64,000 bases of DNA from Defluviitaleaceae bacterium (GTDB lineage Bacteria > Bacillota > Clostridia > Lachnospirales > WQUN01). The position numbers and the translations under genes are program-made. The stretch is from the NCBI GenBank assembly GCA_009779755.1, contig WRDO01000006.1, positions 37,599 through 101,598 of the forward strand, written 5' to 3'. Below are positions 52,617 to 60,838 of this stretch, piece by piece (positions within the stretch are counted from its first letter, which is position 1; each line of letters begins with the position of its first letter). A model generated the notes under the pieces. That model was not told the origin of the DNA, did not search any database, and saw nothing but the letters and a program-made list of their open reading frames with translations.

Positions 52617-53773
52617 AGGATTTGCCCTATGCGAGGCATATCCTCGCTGCCGATATCATCGAAGAACACCGACTCGCGTACGTCCGTTTTTGAAAAGGCT
52701 TCCAATTTTTGCATGTCAATTTGCACACCAATCCCCGCGCTTTGCGGTACGTCAACTTTTCCGTTTATGATTTCCAACGGCTTCGTAAGGATATCCCCCT
52801 CTTGCAACATATAATGCGTATCGTTTGAAAATACGAAATTACAACTCGACGCGATTGCGTGCATCCCCGCGGCGGTCGCTACGCCCGTTTCCGCCCATGT
52901 ACCCATCGTACACCACATACACGCGGCGTCAGCCATGGCGGCGATTTGCCGCGCGCGCATCAGCCCGCCCGCCTCGGAAACGTAGATAACGAATACGTCG
53001 CACGCTTCCTTTTTGATATGTGCCAGCGCGCGTTCCACGGTGGAGCATCCCTCATCGGCGGCAATGGGTACGTCAACGGCGCGGCGCACGGCAGCCATCG
53101 CATCTAAATCAAATTCGGGTACGGGCTGCTCAACGTATTGCAAATCAAACTTTTGCAAGGCTTTTATCCACTTAACAGCGGTGGGGACATTCCAGTTCAT
53201 ATTTGAATCCACGCGGATCTTCAGCGACGAACCAACCGCCGCGCGGATGGCTTCCAACGTTTCGATGTCTTGGTGCAGGTTGCGCCCGACTTTGAGCTTC
53301 ACTTCCTTGTAACCCGCGTTTTTGTATGCGAGGGCTTTTTTCGCGTTTTCCTCGGGTTCGTCGATGAAGAGGTATCCCGCGTATTCGATTTGTTGCTTGC
53401 ACGCGCCGCCCAGCAGGTTGTAAACCGGTGTGTTCAAATATTTACCTTTAATATCCAGGAGCGCTATTTCGATACCCGATATGGCGTACGTGCCGATTTG
53501 CGTCCAGTTGCGGGCGAATTCCTCCATGCGGCGCACGAGCAGCTCCGTTTTTAACGGATCGCGCCCGATAAGGAATTGTTTAAATTCATGCTCCACAACG
53601 GCCTCGATCGTGGGTATCGTCGGGCCCACACATTCGCCGATACCCGCGATGCCTTCATCAGTTTCGATTTGCAAGATAAGCGCGGGTGCGGAAAAACGCG
53701 TACCGCCCGACCACTTAACCGGATATTTGAGGGGAATACGTACGCGCGTTGCGGTAACGTTCGTTATTTTCAA
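52613..53773 (-). CDS. Enolase-superfamily enzyme (mandelate racemase/MLE-like)
   Basis: A 386-residue member of the enolase superfamily. N-terminal capping domain (MKITNVTATRVRIPLKYPVKWSGG), then barrel motifs: KLKVG with the KxK catalytic lysine, and metal ligands in RVDSN, EQP and ADEG. The strand that in MLE-type enzymes carries a second catalytic Lys before the GG reads VFVIYVSEAGGL, so that lysine seems absent. The chemistry may be a dehydration or one-sided epimerisation rather than racemisation. Flanked by the dehydrogenase (4-base overlap) and ceramidase-like genes. Substrate probably an acid sugar or cyclitol acid. Confidence 0.87.
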   Translation of the reverse strand: MKITNVTATRVRIPLKYPVKWSGGTRFSAPALILQIETDEGIAGIGECVGPTIPTIEAVVEHEFKQFLIGRDPLKTELLVRRMEEFARNWTQIGTYAISGIEIALLDIKGKYLNTPVYNLLGGACKQQIEYAGYLFIDEPEENAKKALAYKNAGYKEVKLKVGRNLHQDIETLEAIRAAVGSSLKIRVDSNMNWNVPTAVKWIKALQKFDLQYVEQPVPEFDLDAMAAVRRAVDVPIAADEGCSTVERALAHIKKEACDVFVIYVSEAGGLMRARQIAAMADAACMWCTMGTWAETGVATAAGMHAIASSCNFVFSNDTHYMLQEGDILTKPLEIINGKVDVPQSAGIGVQIDMQKLEAFSKTDVRESVFFDDIGSEDMPRIGQIL

Positions 53774-53789
53774 TATAGTTCACCCCTTT

Positions 53790-54959
53790 TTATATGAAAT
53801 GGTTGATAAATTCTAAATTCTGATTAATAAGGCGTGTGTCGGAATCGTCGGGCAACCTGTATTCGCGGTATTTGATAAAAGATTCGACTTCGTAACCGCC
53901 ACGGCATAATTGGCTTTGCGCGGGCAAATAAGAATTGCTGCCGTTGGTGCAAGCAAGCAATAAAGTATGTGCAAACGGGCTGTACGCCCGTAAACGCAAA
54001 CCGATTTCCGCGCTTACCTCAAACGGGAACGGTACAAAAACAATCGGCCCGACGCGCAGAAGGGTTTGCTTCGCACGCCATACGTCGTTACCTTCCTTGG
54101 CGGGCAGGGACAGTTCCCCGCTTGTCATTTGCATTTCTTCATTATAAAAGGTTCGTATGCTTTTATACGCCCGTACCGCGTCAATGCCCGCAAGCCCGCC
54201 GACTTCCATCGCGTGTTGTAAATTACCGACGGAGTCACCGTTGGCCATACGCGGCGCGATATCGCCCTGCGCGCCGTTAAGGAAAAGCGTTACCGCGCCC
54301 GATTCGGCTTCCAAGCGGTCCGCCATCAAGCCCGCCCAGTCACGGGTGATTTCGTGGTTGTTGCCCGACGCGGTTAAGTGTGCGCCGATGTGTACGATAT
54401 TGGCCAGCGGCTTGCCGTTTGCGTTAAACGTGATCACCGTCATGGTGGGGTCATATGTATCCCACGGGTTTTGTCCGAGGATGACCGTACCGTCGGGCAA
54501 GAGCTGCCTGCGGTTGATTCCTGCGAGTGACTGCGTTGTACCGATGCCGACCTTTACGGGATACGTGTCGGCGGCGGCTTTTTGCGCGGCTTCCACGTAT
54601 TTGGGGATTAATATACTTTCGCAATAATCGGTGTCCAAATCGCCGAAGTGCAAATCCCGCGGGAAATACGTGGTACGCGGCGCGGAATGGGTATGCGTAC
54701 AACTGATAATCACATTCCGCGCGGGTATGCCCGTGGCGGCTTCGATTTTACACGCGATTTCCTCCGCGATCGTTTCATGGATCAAGCAAACGGTCACGCT
54801 CAGGATAACCGCGGACACCGCCTCCGATCGGAACACGAGCGCCGTAACGGTCAAATTGTCGTTAACCGAAGTGCTTCGCGTGTGGTTGTTGTACCCGAAT
54901 AAAAACCCGCCTACCTCCGGCGTGATGTCCTCCCGGGCGACGCCGACGGAAAAACCCAT
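53790..54959 (-). CDS. Neutral/alkaline ceramidase-like hydrolase domain protein
   Basis: A 389-residue protein resembling the N-terminal catalytic domain of neutral non-lysosomal ceramidases: GVAREDITPE at the start, the zinc motif IISCTHTHSAP (H-x-H), IGAHLTASGNNHEITRDWAG, and LFLNGAQGDIAPR. The usual C-terminal domain is missing, and there is no signal peptide. Bacterial proteins of this kind are widespread near sugar-catabolic genes with unknown substrates; amide or amino-sugar hydrolysis is plausible. 11 bases after the aminotransferase gene. Confidence 0.85.
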   Translation of the reverse strand: MGFSVGVAREDITPEVGGFLFGYNNHTRSTSVNDNLTVTALVFRSEAVSAVILSVTVCLIHETIAEEIACKIEAATGIPARNVIISCTHTHSAPRTTYFPRDLHFGDLDTDYCESILIPKYVEAAQKAAADTYPVKVGIGTTQSLAGINRRQLLPDGTVILGQNPWDTYDPTMTVITFNANGKPLANIVHIGAHLTASGNNHEITRDWAGLMADRLEAESGAVTLFLNGAQGDIAPRMANGDSVGNLQHAMEVGGLAGIDAVRAYKSIRTFYNEEMQMTSGELSLPAKEGNDVWRAKQTLLRVGPIVFVPFPFEVSAEIGLRLRAYSPFAHTLLLACTNGSNSYLPAQSQLCRGGYEVESFIKYREYRLPDDSDTRLINQNLEFINHFI

Positions 54960-54970
54960 AAGATCAACCC

Positions 54971-56230
54971 CTATTCCAATTCCGCGTCGATTTTGTTCAA
55001 CGCCTCCGCGAATTCATCGATATTCGTTTCCGTCATGTTTATGTTAAACAACAAACGCACCGTACGGTTTAATATACAAAGTGAACGCGGGCACATGTCC
55101 GCCGAATATTCTGCGTTACCTTCGTAGGCGGGGTCGGTCCACGGGTAGCCCAGGCGGTTCGCGCTGCGTTTTTCAAGGATGGGCGTCCAGTTGGAAAAGA
55201 TGTGCAAGTCGCCGCCTTCGTACAGCTTCGCTTCATATAATTTATGGAGCGGTAAGCCTTCCCTTTCCGCCAACGCTAAAATCGGTTCGACCTTCGCATC
55301 GTCGTTCATAATTAAGTTAACGCAGAAACCGCAATCACCTTCGGGGTCGTCCACGTATTGCGGGGTGTAGTTAACGGGGGTGTTCAATTTTGAAAATAAA
55401 CGTTTCTTTAAACCGCGGGTGTGTTTAAGCATCCCGTCCAGCTTGCTCAACTGCACGTTAAGCACCGCGGCGGCGATTTCGTTGCCGCGTATGCCGCAGC
55501 GCGAAAAAGGTTTGACATTATCATCAAAGGGATGCCCCTGCCCCACGTCGTTTAAACCGTTGTCGGATTGGTATACGCCGCGCTGGAAAGCGCGTTCGTT
55601 ATTCGTAAAGAACACGCCGCCCTCGCCGCAGGTAATCACCTTAAAGAAATTCGTGCTCCACGCGAACGCGTCGGATTCCACGCCGCAATACTTCCCTTTA
55701 TACGTAGCGCCGATGGCTTGGCAATTGTCCTCGATGAGGATCAGATTATGTTTTTTACATATGCCGCGGATGGCGTCGAGCCTTGCGGGTACGCCAACCA
55801 TGTTAACCACGATGACGGCCCGTGTGTGCGGCGTAATTTTCTTTTCCAAGTCGATGGGGCACATGCCGAGGGATTCGTCAATTTCCGCGATGATGGGCAC
55901 CGCCCCCACGTCCACCACGGCGGCGGGCGTAGCGATAAAAGTATAAGCGGGTACGATCACTTCGTCCCCCGGGCCGATTTCAAAGCCCGTCAAACAGCAC
56001 GACAACGCTCCCGTACCCGACGCGAGGAACAACGCGTGCGCGGCACCCGTCTTATCGCGGAGGTTCCTTTCAAGCTGCTCGCAATTACTCGGCTTGCCGT
56101 CGTCGCGCACGCGGAAAAGGTTTTGCGGCTCACGCAGGAGCGATACAACCGCATTAATTTCCTCTTCGCCGATAGAAGACCAACCCATCGCACCTTCGGG
56201 AATGGGGGTTTTTATGGTTTTTGCACGCAT
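54971..56230 (-). CDS. DegT/DnrJ/EryC1/StrS aminotransferase
   Basis: PLP-dependent sugar aminotransferase family, 419 residues. Features: FLASGTGALSCCLTG, VIVPAYTFIATPAAVVDVGAVPI, IEDNCQAIGATYKGKYCG, and the PLP lysine in STNFFKVITCGEGGVFFTNN. ATG 56230 is preferred: GGAGG ends 6 bases before it; an ATG one codon upstream is too close, and a long N-terminal extension in the open frame is non-coding promoter sequence. First gene of a five-gene operon. Could aminate or deaminate a keto-sugar or cyclitol. Confidence 0.9.
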   Translation of the reverse strand: MRAKTIKTPIPEGAMGWSSIGEEEINAVVSLLREPQNLFRVRDDGKPSNCEQLERNLRDKTGAAHALFLASGTGALSCCLTGFEIGPGDEVIVPAYTFIATPAAVVDVGAVPIIAEIDESLGMCPIDLEKKITPHTRAVIVVNMVGVPARLDAIRGICKKHNLILIEDNCQAIGATYKGKYCGVESDAFAWSTNFFKVITCGEGGVFFTNNERAFQRGVYQSDNGLNDVGQGHPFDDNVKPFSRCGIRGNEIAAAVLNVQLSKLDGMLKHTRGLKKRLFSKLNTPVNYTPQYVDDPEGDCGFCVNLIMNDDAKVEPILALAEREGLPLHKLYEAKLYEGGDLHIFSNWTPILEKRSANRLGYPWTDPAYEGNAEYSADMCPRSLCILNRTVRLLFNINMTETNIDEFAEALNKIDAELE

Positions 56231-56260
56231 CATTTGCCTCCGATCGGATATTTTGTATAA

Positions 56261-56269
56261 ATTATAACA
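56261..56269 (-). promoter_or_regulatory. Extended -10 promoter of the aminotransferase operon
   Basis: Minus strand TGT-TATAAT (56269-56261), about 31 bases before the start of the aminotransferase gene, without a clear -35. Fits the extended -10 class. Confidence 0.5.
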
Positions 56270-56359
56270 AAAGAAAATTAATTGTATAGATTCCCCCTCC
56301 CCCCGCCTTGTGCGATGTGATAAAATCAATATTACCGATTGCGAATAAGGATGTGTAAT

Positions 56360-57118
56360 ATGACAAGCGTTCTTCCATGGGAGCAAGCCCTCCCCGATTC
56401 CGATGTTTCCTTATGGTTCTTGGGCCAAGCCGGATATTATATGAAGTCCGGCGAACGTACGCTCTTCATCGACCCCTACTTAAGCGACAGCGCGGGCAGG
56501 CGTAACCCGCCTTCTTCCCGCTCGTATCCCGTCCCCGTTGACCCTGCCGAAATAAAAGCGGATATCTTCATCGTAACCCACGACCATATCGACCACCTCG
56601 ACCCGGAAACCATCGAACCCTACCGCCATAAAGATACGACGATGTTCGTTTCCCCCCGACACGCCGCAAAAACGCTGGCACGTTTAGGCGTACCGCAATC
56701 AAACATCACCGTCATCGACCAAGGCGACGAAGCGGAGGTACTAGGCGTACGGATAAAAGGCGTATTCGCGCTCCCCACCGGGCCCGACTGCCTGGACACC
56801 TGCGGTTATCTCATTACCTTTGCTAACGGCAAGAGTGTATACCACACAGCCGATACTGCTTTCTGTCCATTGCTGCTTAAAACCGCGCCCCACGCGGACA
56901 TCCTGCTTACCTGCATCAACGGAAAATGGGGCAACCTGCACATAGACGAAGCCATCGAATTGACGCTGGCCGTCAAGCCCAAATTCGTCATCCCCAACCA
57001 CTACGACGTAATGCCCCTCAACGCGGAAAACCCCGAGAGCTTCCGTTATTTCTTATATAAACAAGAAACTACGGCGGAATGTGTGATATTAAATACGATG
57101 GAAGCATTTACGTTTTAG
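56360..57118 (+). CDS. UlaG-like metallo-beta-lactamase-fold hydrolase
   Basis: A 252-residue MBL-fold protein close to UlaG, L-ascorbate-6-phosphate lactonase, and related lactonases. Metal motif THDHIDHLDP about residues 76-85; further ligands in YHTADTAFC and VIPNHYDVM. ATG 56360 has AAGGA about 10 bases upstream. Divergent from the aminotransferase operon; a joint role, such as opening a sugar lactone, is possible but unproved. Confidence 0.87.
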   Translation: MTSVLPWEQALPDSDVSLWFLGQAGYYMKSGERTLFIDPYLSDSAGRRNPPSSRSYPVPVDPAEIKADIFIVTHDHIDHLDPETIEPYRHKDTTMFVSPRHAAKTLARLGVPQSNITVIDQGDEAEVLGVRIKGVFALPTGPDCLDTCGYLITFANGKSVYHTADTAFCPLLLKTAPHADILLTCINGKWGNLHIDEAIELTLAVKPKFVIPNHYDVMPLNAENPESFRYFLYKQETTAECVILNTMEAFTF

Positions 57119-57141
57119 GATGTATTTTGTGAAGAGTGGAA

Positions 57142-57171
57142 TTAACGCAGTTAGGATAATTTTAATATAAT
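57142..57171 (+). promoter_or_regulatory. Candidate promoter of the nucleotidyltransferase gene
   Basis: TTAACG (57142-57147), 18-base spacer, TATAAT (57166-57171), about 115 bases before the gene. The intervening leader holds the inverted repeat described separately. Confidence 0.45.
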
Positions 57172-57234
57172 AGAGCCAATTCGTGATAAAATGACTCTAC
57201 AGATTGAATGCTGAAACATGAATGGCACATTTAT

Positions 57235-57255
57235 GTACCACAAAGAGTGTGGTAC
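57235..57255. repeat. Inverted repeat in nucleotidyltransferase leader
   Basis: A perfect 8-bp inverted repeat GTACCACA-AAGAG-TGTGGTAC, about 30 bases upstream of the gene. It could be an RNA hairpin or an operator. No T-run follows, so it is not a terminator by itself. Confidence 0.6.
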
Positions 57256-57286
57256 GTGTGTAAAACTTTTCCCAAACGGTGGTTAA

Positions 57287-58030
57287 ATGGAGCAAAGTAT
57301 AAATATTATGGTTAATAAAATAAAAAGTATATTGAATGACAATGAACCTTCCATTTTGCTATATGGCTCTGTTGTTCATGATGATTTCAAACTTGGCTGG
57401 AGTGACATAGATTTTATATGCTTAACGTCGAAGGCATTATATGACGAACAGGCGAATGAACTTGTTGATTTGCGACAAACGCTTTTGGAAAACCACCCTG
57501 AAAATTTGCATTTCAAGCTATTTGAGGGTGTTATTATGACGCTCGAAGCGTTTATTAATAATACCGATGATACTATTATATATTGGGGGACAAGTGGACG
57601 GCGCATTATTAAGAATTGGAGGATGTGTCCATTTGGAAAAATGGAATTGCTTGAAAACGGAAAATTATTGTGCGGCAGTGATTTTAGACACTTGATTTCC
57701 TATCCAACGAGGCAAGAAATCGTTACGGCAATAAAAGATCATTACAGAACTATAAGACAACACGGCAAATCGGGTAACGGCTGGTTTTTAGATATTGCGC
57801 GATGTCTTTATACAATTAAAACAAACAAAATAATTACGAAAACAAAAGCAGGCGAATGGGCATTACAGGAAAACATTTGCCCTGATATATCTATCATGGA
57901 AAAAATTATTAAAATACGAAAAAATCCACTTGAATTTAACAATGAAGAAACAAAACAATGGCAAAACACATTGGGTGAGCATATACAAAAATTTGCCGAT
58001 ATTCTGAAGGCAGAACTACGCTGTCATTAA
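57287..58030 (+). CDS. Aminoglycoside nucleotidyltransferase-like protein (AT-rich)
   Basis: A 247-residue protein with the nucleotidyltransferase motif LLYGSVVHDDFKLGWSDIDF (G-S-x(n)-D-x-D) and a helical C-terminal domain, the architecture of AadA/ANT(9)-like adenylyltransferases, which modify spectinomycin or streptomycin. Substrate cannot be deduced. The gene is much richer in A and T than its neighbours, with many AAA, ATA and TTA codons, which suggests recent transfer. ATG 57287 lacks a strong ribosome binding site (GGTGG about 6 bases upstream). Not clearly in an operon with either side. Confidence 0.78.
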   Translation: MEQSINIMVNKIKSILNDNEPSILLYGSVVHDDFKLGWSDIDFICLTSKALYDEQANELVDLRQTLLENHPENLHFKLFEGVIMTLEAFINNTDDTIIYWGTSGRRIIKNWRMCPFGKMELLENGKLLCGSDFRHLISYPTRQEIVTAIKDHYRTIRQHGKSGNGWFLDIARCLYTIKTNKIITKTKAGEWALQENICPDISIMEKIIKIRKNPLEFNNEETKQWQNTLGEHIQKFADILKAELRCH

Positions 58031-58084
58031 ACATCAGTAATGTTATTTCCACCCTTAACAGTATGCATTATAAGAGGTGTGCGT

Positions 58085-59272
58085 ATGAAATATGTATATT
58101 CATTTTTAGCGGTGGTCATTTTATTAACGATTATATCCGCTTGCTCGCGTACGACGGGAAACGACGCGTCCCTTCCCCCGCAGGACTTCGACCCCCAACG
58201 TATCCGCGTGGAGGGCCCGTACTTCGTGACGGGCGAAACCGATGACCCGCAGCGTATTTGGATCAACGGCGTCAACACCCCGTGGCATAATTGGAACTCC
58301 TTCAGCGGGACCAACTTTAATTACGCCTGGTGGGACACGCACTTTGCCGCGCTGCGCGAACACGGCGTCAATGCCTCCCGCGTGTGGATCAACTGCACGA
58401 ACAACTTCGGCCGCGGCAACCGCAACAACCAAGTGGCTGTCATGGACATCGACGAAAACGGCATCATCAGCGGCGTGTCGGAATGTCATTGGCGGCACCT
58501 GGACGACTTCTTCGCCATCGCCGAACGGCACGGTATTTACATCATGGCGACGCTCACTTCTTTCGACCATTTCCAATACAACGAATGGCATAATTCCGAA
58601 CCCGAACGTTGGCGCAACATGATTCAATCGGAAGAAGGCATCCGTTCCTTTGTCGAGCATTACACCCTCCCCTTCGTGGAACGCTACCGCGACAATCCCT
58701 TCCTGTGGAGCATCGATCTGATGAACGAACCCGACTGGTTACACGAAAATGAAGGCGCGGGGCGTCTTCCGTGGAACGATATTTCACACTTCTTCGCGCG
58801 TAACGCCGCCGCCATCCGCCAAAACAGCGATATCCTCGTGACCGTCGGGATGGCGTTTTCGAAGTATCATTCCGACTTTACGGGCGAAGGGTATGATGGC
58901 AACATGGTTTCCGACCGTTTCTTGCAAAGCCTGTACGATAACCCCTACGCCACGCTGGATTTTTGGTCGCCGCATTATTATGATTGGGTGGGTCGGTGGT
59001 ACGGGCATCCGTTCACGTCAAGCCCCTTCGGGCGGCGCAGGGACGGCGGTTGGGGCTTGTGTGACTCGCGCCCCGCGCTCATCGGCGAAACCACCGGCCA
59101 CGGCACGGAAGGCTTTACGCTCATTGAGGACTACATGAACGCCTTCGCCAACGGTTGGCAAGGCGTAATGGCGTGGACGTCCAACGGCGTGGACGATCAT
59201 GGGAATTTTAACGACGTGACGGTCGCCACGATGTATTTTTATACGCGGCATCCCTACTTGGTGCGCCCATAA
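58085..59272 (+). CDS. GH5-like glycoside hydrolase lipoprotein (clan GH-A)
   Basis: An exported lipoprotein, 396 residues. The signal peptide ends in the lipobox TIISAC about residue 19, after MKYVYSFLAVVILL. The mature protein is a clan GH-A (beta/alpha)8 barrel: acid/base in LMNEPDW near residue 215, a His-Tyr pair in SPHYYDW, and probable nucleophile Glu in ALIGETTGH near residue 335. The resemblance is to GH5 mannanase-like enzymes. ATG 58085 has AGGTG upstream. It may attack mannan or a related hemicellulose at the cell surface; specificity is uncertain. Confidence 0.85.
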   Translation: MKYVYSFLAVVILLTIISACSRTTGNDASLPPQDFDPQRIRVEGPYFVTGETDDPQRIWINGVNTPWHNWNSFSGTNFNYAWWDTHFAALREHGVNASRVWINCTNNFGRGNRNNQVAVMDIDENGIISGVSECHWRHLDDFFAIAERHGIYIMATLTSFDHFQYNEWHNSEPERWRNMIQSEEGIRSFVEHYTLPFVERYRDNPFLWSIDLMNEPDWLHENEGAGRLPWNDISHFFARNAAAIRQNSDILVTVGMAFSKYHSDFTGEGYDGNMVSDRFLQSLYDNPYATLDFWSPHYYDWVGRWYGHPFTSSPFGRRRDGGWGLCDSRPALIGETTGHGTEGFTLIEDYMNAFANGWQGVMAWTSNGVDDHGNFNDVTVATMYFYTRHPYLVRP

Positions 59273-59273
59273 A

Positions 59274-60158
59274 TTACGGCGCTTGCATAACCACGCGGTT
59301 TTCATCGTCCATGAACATGCGTAAACGGTTCCCCTCCAGCCCCATCTTATCGAGGAATTCCCGCGGGATTTGCACGCGCCCTGCGCGGTCAAGCACCGCG
59401 AGTTCCACTTGCGTCCCGCCGCCGAAGCCCTCGATGTTTGCCAAGCGGTCGGCGTAGGACATAATGAATTCGCTGGAGGTCTTGCCGTCGCGGATGGCGA
59501 CCACACGCTCCACGCTTTTGGAAATTTCGCGGTCGTGGGTGACGATGACGACGGTCGTACCCAACTCTTTGTTAACCGCGCGGAACATGTCCAGTATCAT
59601 GTTGGTGGTGCGTGTGTCCACGCTGCCGGTAGGTTCGTCGGCTAAGAGGACGGCGGGATGGTTGGCAAGCGATAACGCGATCGCCACACGCTGCTGTTCG
59701 CCGCCGGAAAGCTGGCTCAGCTTATAAGTCGCACGGTGCCCCATATTAACGAGCTCGAGCAGGTCCTTTGCCCGGGCTTTCTTATTCTTTATGGGGTTGG
59801 CGGTATTAAATTGCATAGGCATCATCACGTTCTCTACGGCGGTTAGGTAGGGGATCAAGTTACGCGCGTTGTTTTGCCATACAAAGCCCACCGTCACGGT
59901 TTTGTATTCCACCAAATCCTTTTCCTTCATCTTAAACAGATCCTTACCGTCCACGGTCAGCTTACCCGCGCTGGGTTTGTCCAAACCGCCGATCATGTTG
60001 AGCAGGGTGGACTTACCGCTGCCCGAGTTGCCGATGATGGCCATAACCTCGCCGCGTTCGATCGTAAGGTCAAGCCCTTGCAACGCGAGGACTTCGATGT
60101 CCTTGGTTTTATATATCTTAACCAGGCTTTCCGCGACGATCACGTTATCCTTATGCAT
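59274..60158 (-). CDS. ABC ATPase with C-terminal AbrB/SpoVT-like domain
   Basis: LolD/MacB-type ATPase (Walker A GNSGSGKST, signature QLSGGEQQR, Walker B VLLADEPTGSVD) followed by an unusual tail from about residue 250: VELAVLDRAGRVQIPREFLDK and MGLEGNRLRMFMDDEN. This matches the swapped-hairpin SpoVT/AbrB fold, a DNA-binding or dimerising domain. ATG 60158 is preferred, with GGGAGG upstream; a longer start at 60173 lies before that site. 294 residues. Overlaps the second ATPase gene by 8 bases. No permease gene is nearby. Confidence 0.88.
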   Translation of the reverse strand: MHKDNVIVAESLVKIYKTKDIEVLALQGLDLTIERGEVMAIIGNSGSGKSTLLNMIGGLDKPSAGKLTVDGKDLFKMKEKDLVEYKTVTVGFVWQNNARNLIPYLTAVENVMMPMQFNTANPIKNKKARAKDLLELVNMGHRATYKLSQLSGGEQQRVAIALSLANHPAVLLADEPTGSVDTRTTNMILDMFRAVNKELGTTVVIVTHDREISKSVERVVAIRDGKTSSEFIMSYADRLANIEGFGGGTQVELAVLDRAGRVQIPREFLDKMGLEGNRLRMFMDDENRVVMQAP

Positions 60159-60834
60159 TGATAACCTCCCCATCGGCCAGCTCGTATACCTTGTCGGCTA
60201 CGTCCATCAATCCGGGGTCGTGTGTGGTCATGACGATCGTTGCTCCTTCTTGGTCGATCAAATCCTTAAATATCTTCACCACTTGCAAGCCCGTATGGGT
60301 GTCCAATTCCGCAGTCGGTTCGTCGGCGAAGATTACTTTTGGTTTGTGTGCGATGGCACGGGCGATTGCCACGCGTTGCTGTTCGCCGCCGGAAAGCTCG
60401 GGAGGCAGGTGGTGCATACGCCCCGCAAGGCCCACGCGGTCCAAGCAGGTTTCCACGCGTTTCTTCCTGTCATTCACGGGGTAACCGCTGATGCGCAGGA
60501 TAAATTCTACGTTTTCGTAAGCGGTCATCATGCTGACGAGGGCGACCGATTGGAAAACAAAACCCATTTGTGTACGGCGTATCCTGTCGCGTTTGGATTC
60601 CGACGATTGGGACAACGAAACGCCGTCAAAGAAAACGTTACCGGCGGTCGGGTAGTCCAGCGCACCCAAGATATTCATCAGCGTGGTTTTACCGCTGCCT
60701 GAGCGCCCCTTCAATATCGTGAGCTTGTTTTCGGCGACGGTCAAATCGATACCCTTTAATGCCCAAAAGGTTTCGAACCCTACGGGAAATCCGCGTTTGA
60801 TACCGTCGGCTTTAATAATCAATTTTTTATCCAT
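60151..60834 (-). CDS. ABC transporter ATP-binding protein (LolD/MacB type)
   Basis: 227-residue ATPase: Walker A GRSGSGKTT, signature ELSGGEQQRVAIARAIA, Walker B VIFADEPTAELD, H-loop THDPGL. Typical of ATPases that work with FtsX-like (MacB-type) permeases. ATG 60834 is used because the upstream gene ends 4 bases before it and GGGGTAGG precedes; the longer open frame reads into that gene. Probably forms a heterodimer or separate complex with the AbrB-tailed ATPase; its membrane partner must be elsewhere. Confidence 0.9.
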   Translation of the reverse strand: MDKKLIIKADGIKRGFPVGFETFWALKGIDLTVAENKLTILKGRSGSGKTTLMNILGALDYPTAGNVFFDGVSLSQSSESKRDRIRRTQMGFVFQSVALVSMMTAYENVEFILRISGYPVNDRKKRVETCLDRVGLAGRMHHLPPELSGGEQQRVAIARAIAHKPKVIFADEPTAELDTHTGLQVVKIFKDLIDQEGATIVMTTHDPGLMDVADKVYELADGEVINA

Positions 60835-60838
60835 ATCC

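Noticed and set aside
55568..56260. 230-codon plus-strand ORF opposite the DegT gene
   Set aside because: Fully antisense to a clear aminotransferase; no motif.
57190..57213. Seven-codon leader ORF (MTLQIEC) before the nucleotidyltransferase
   Set aside because: No ribosome binding site and no terminator/antiterminator pair; mentioned only as a weak possibility.
57119..58080. Complete insertion element around the AT-rich gene
   Set aside because: No transposase, terminal inverted repeats or target-site duplication could be found at its borders.
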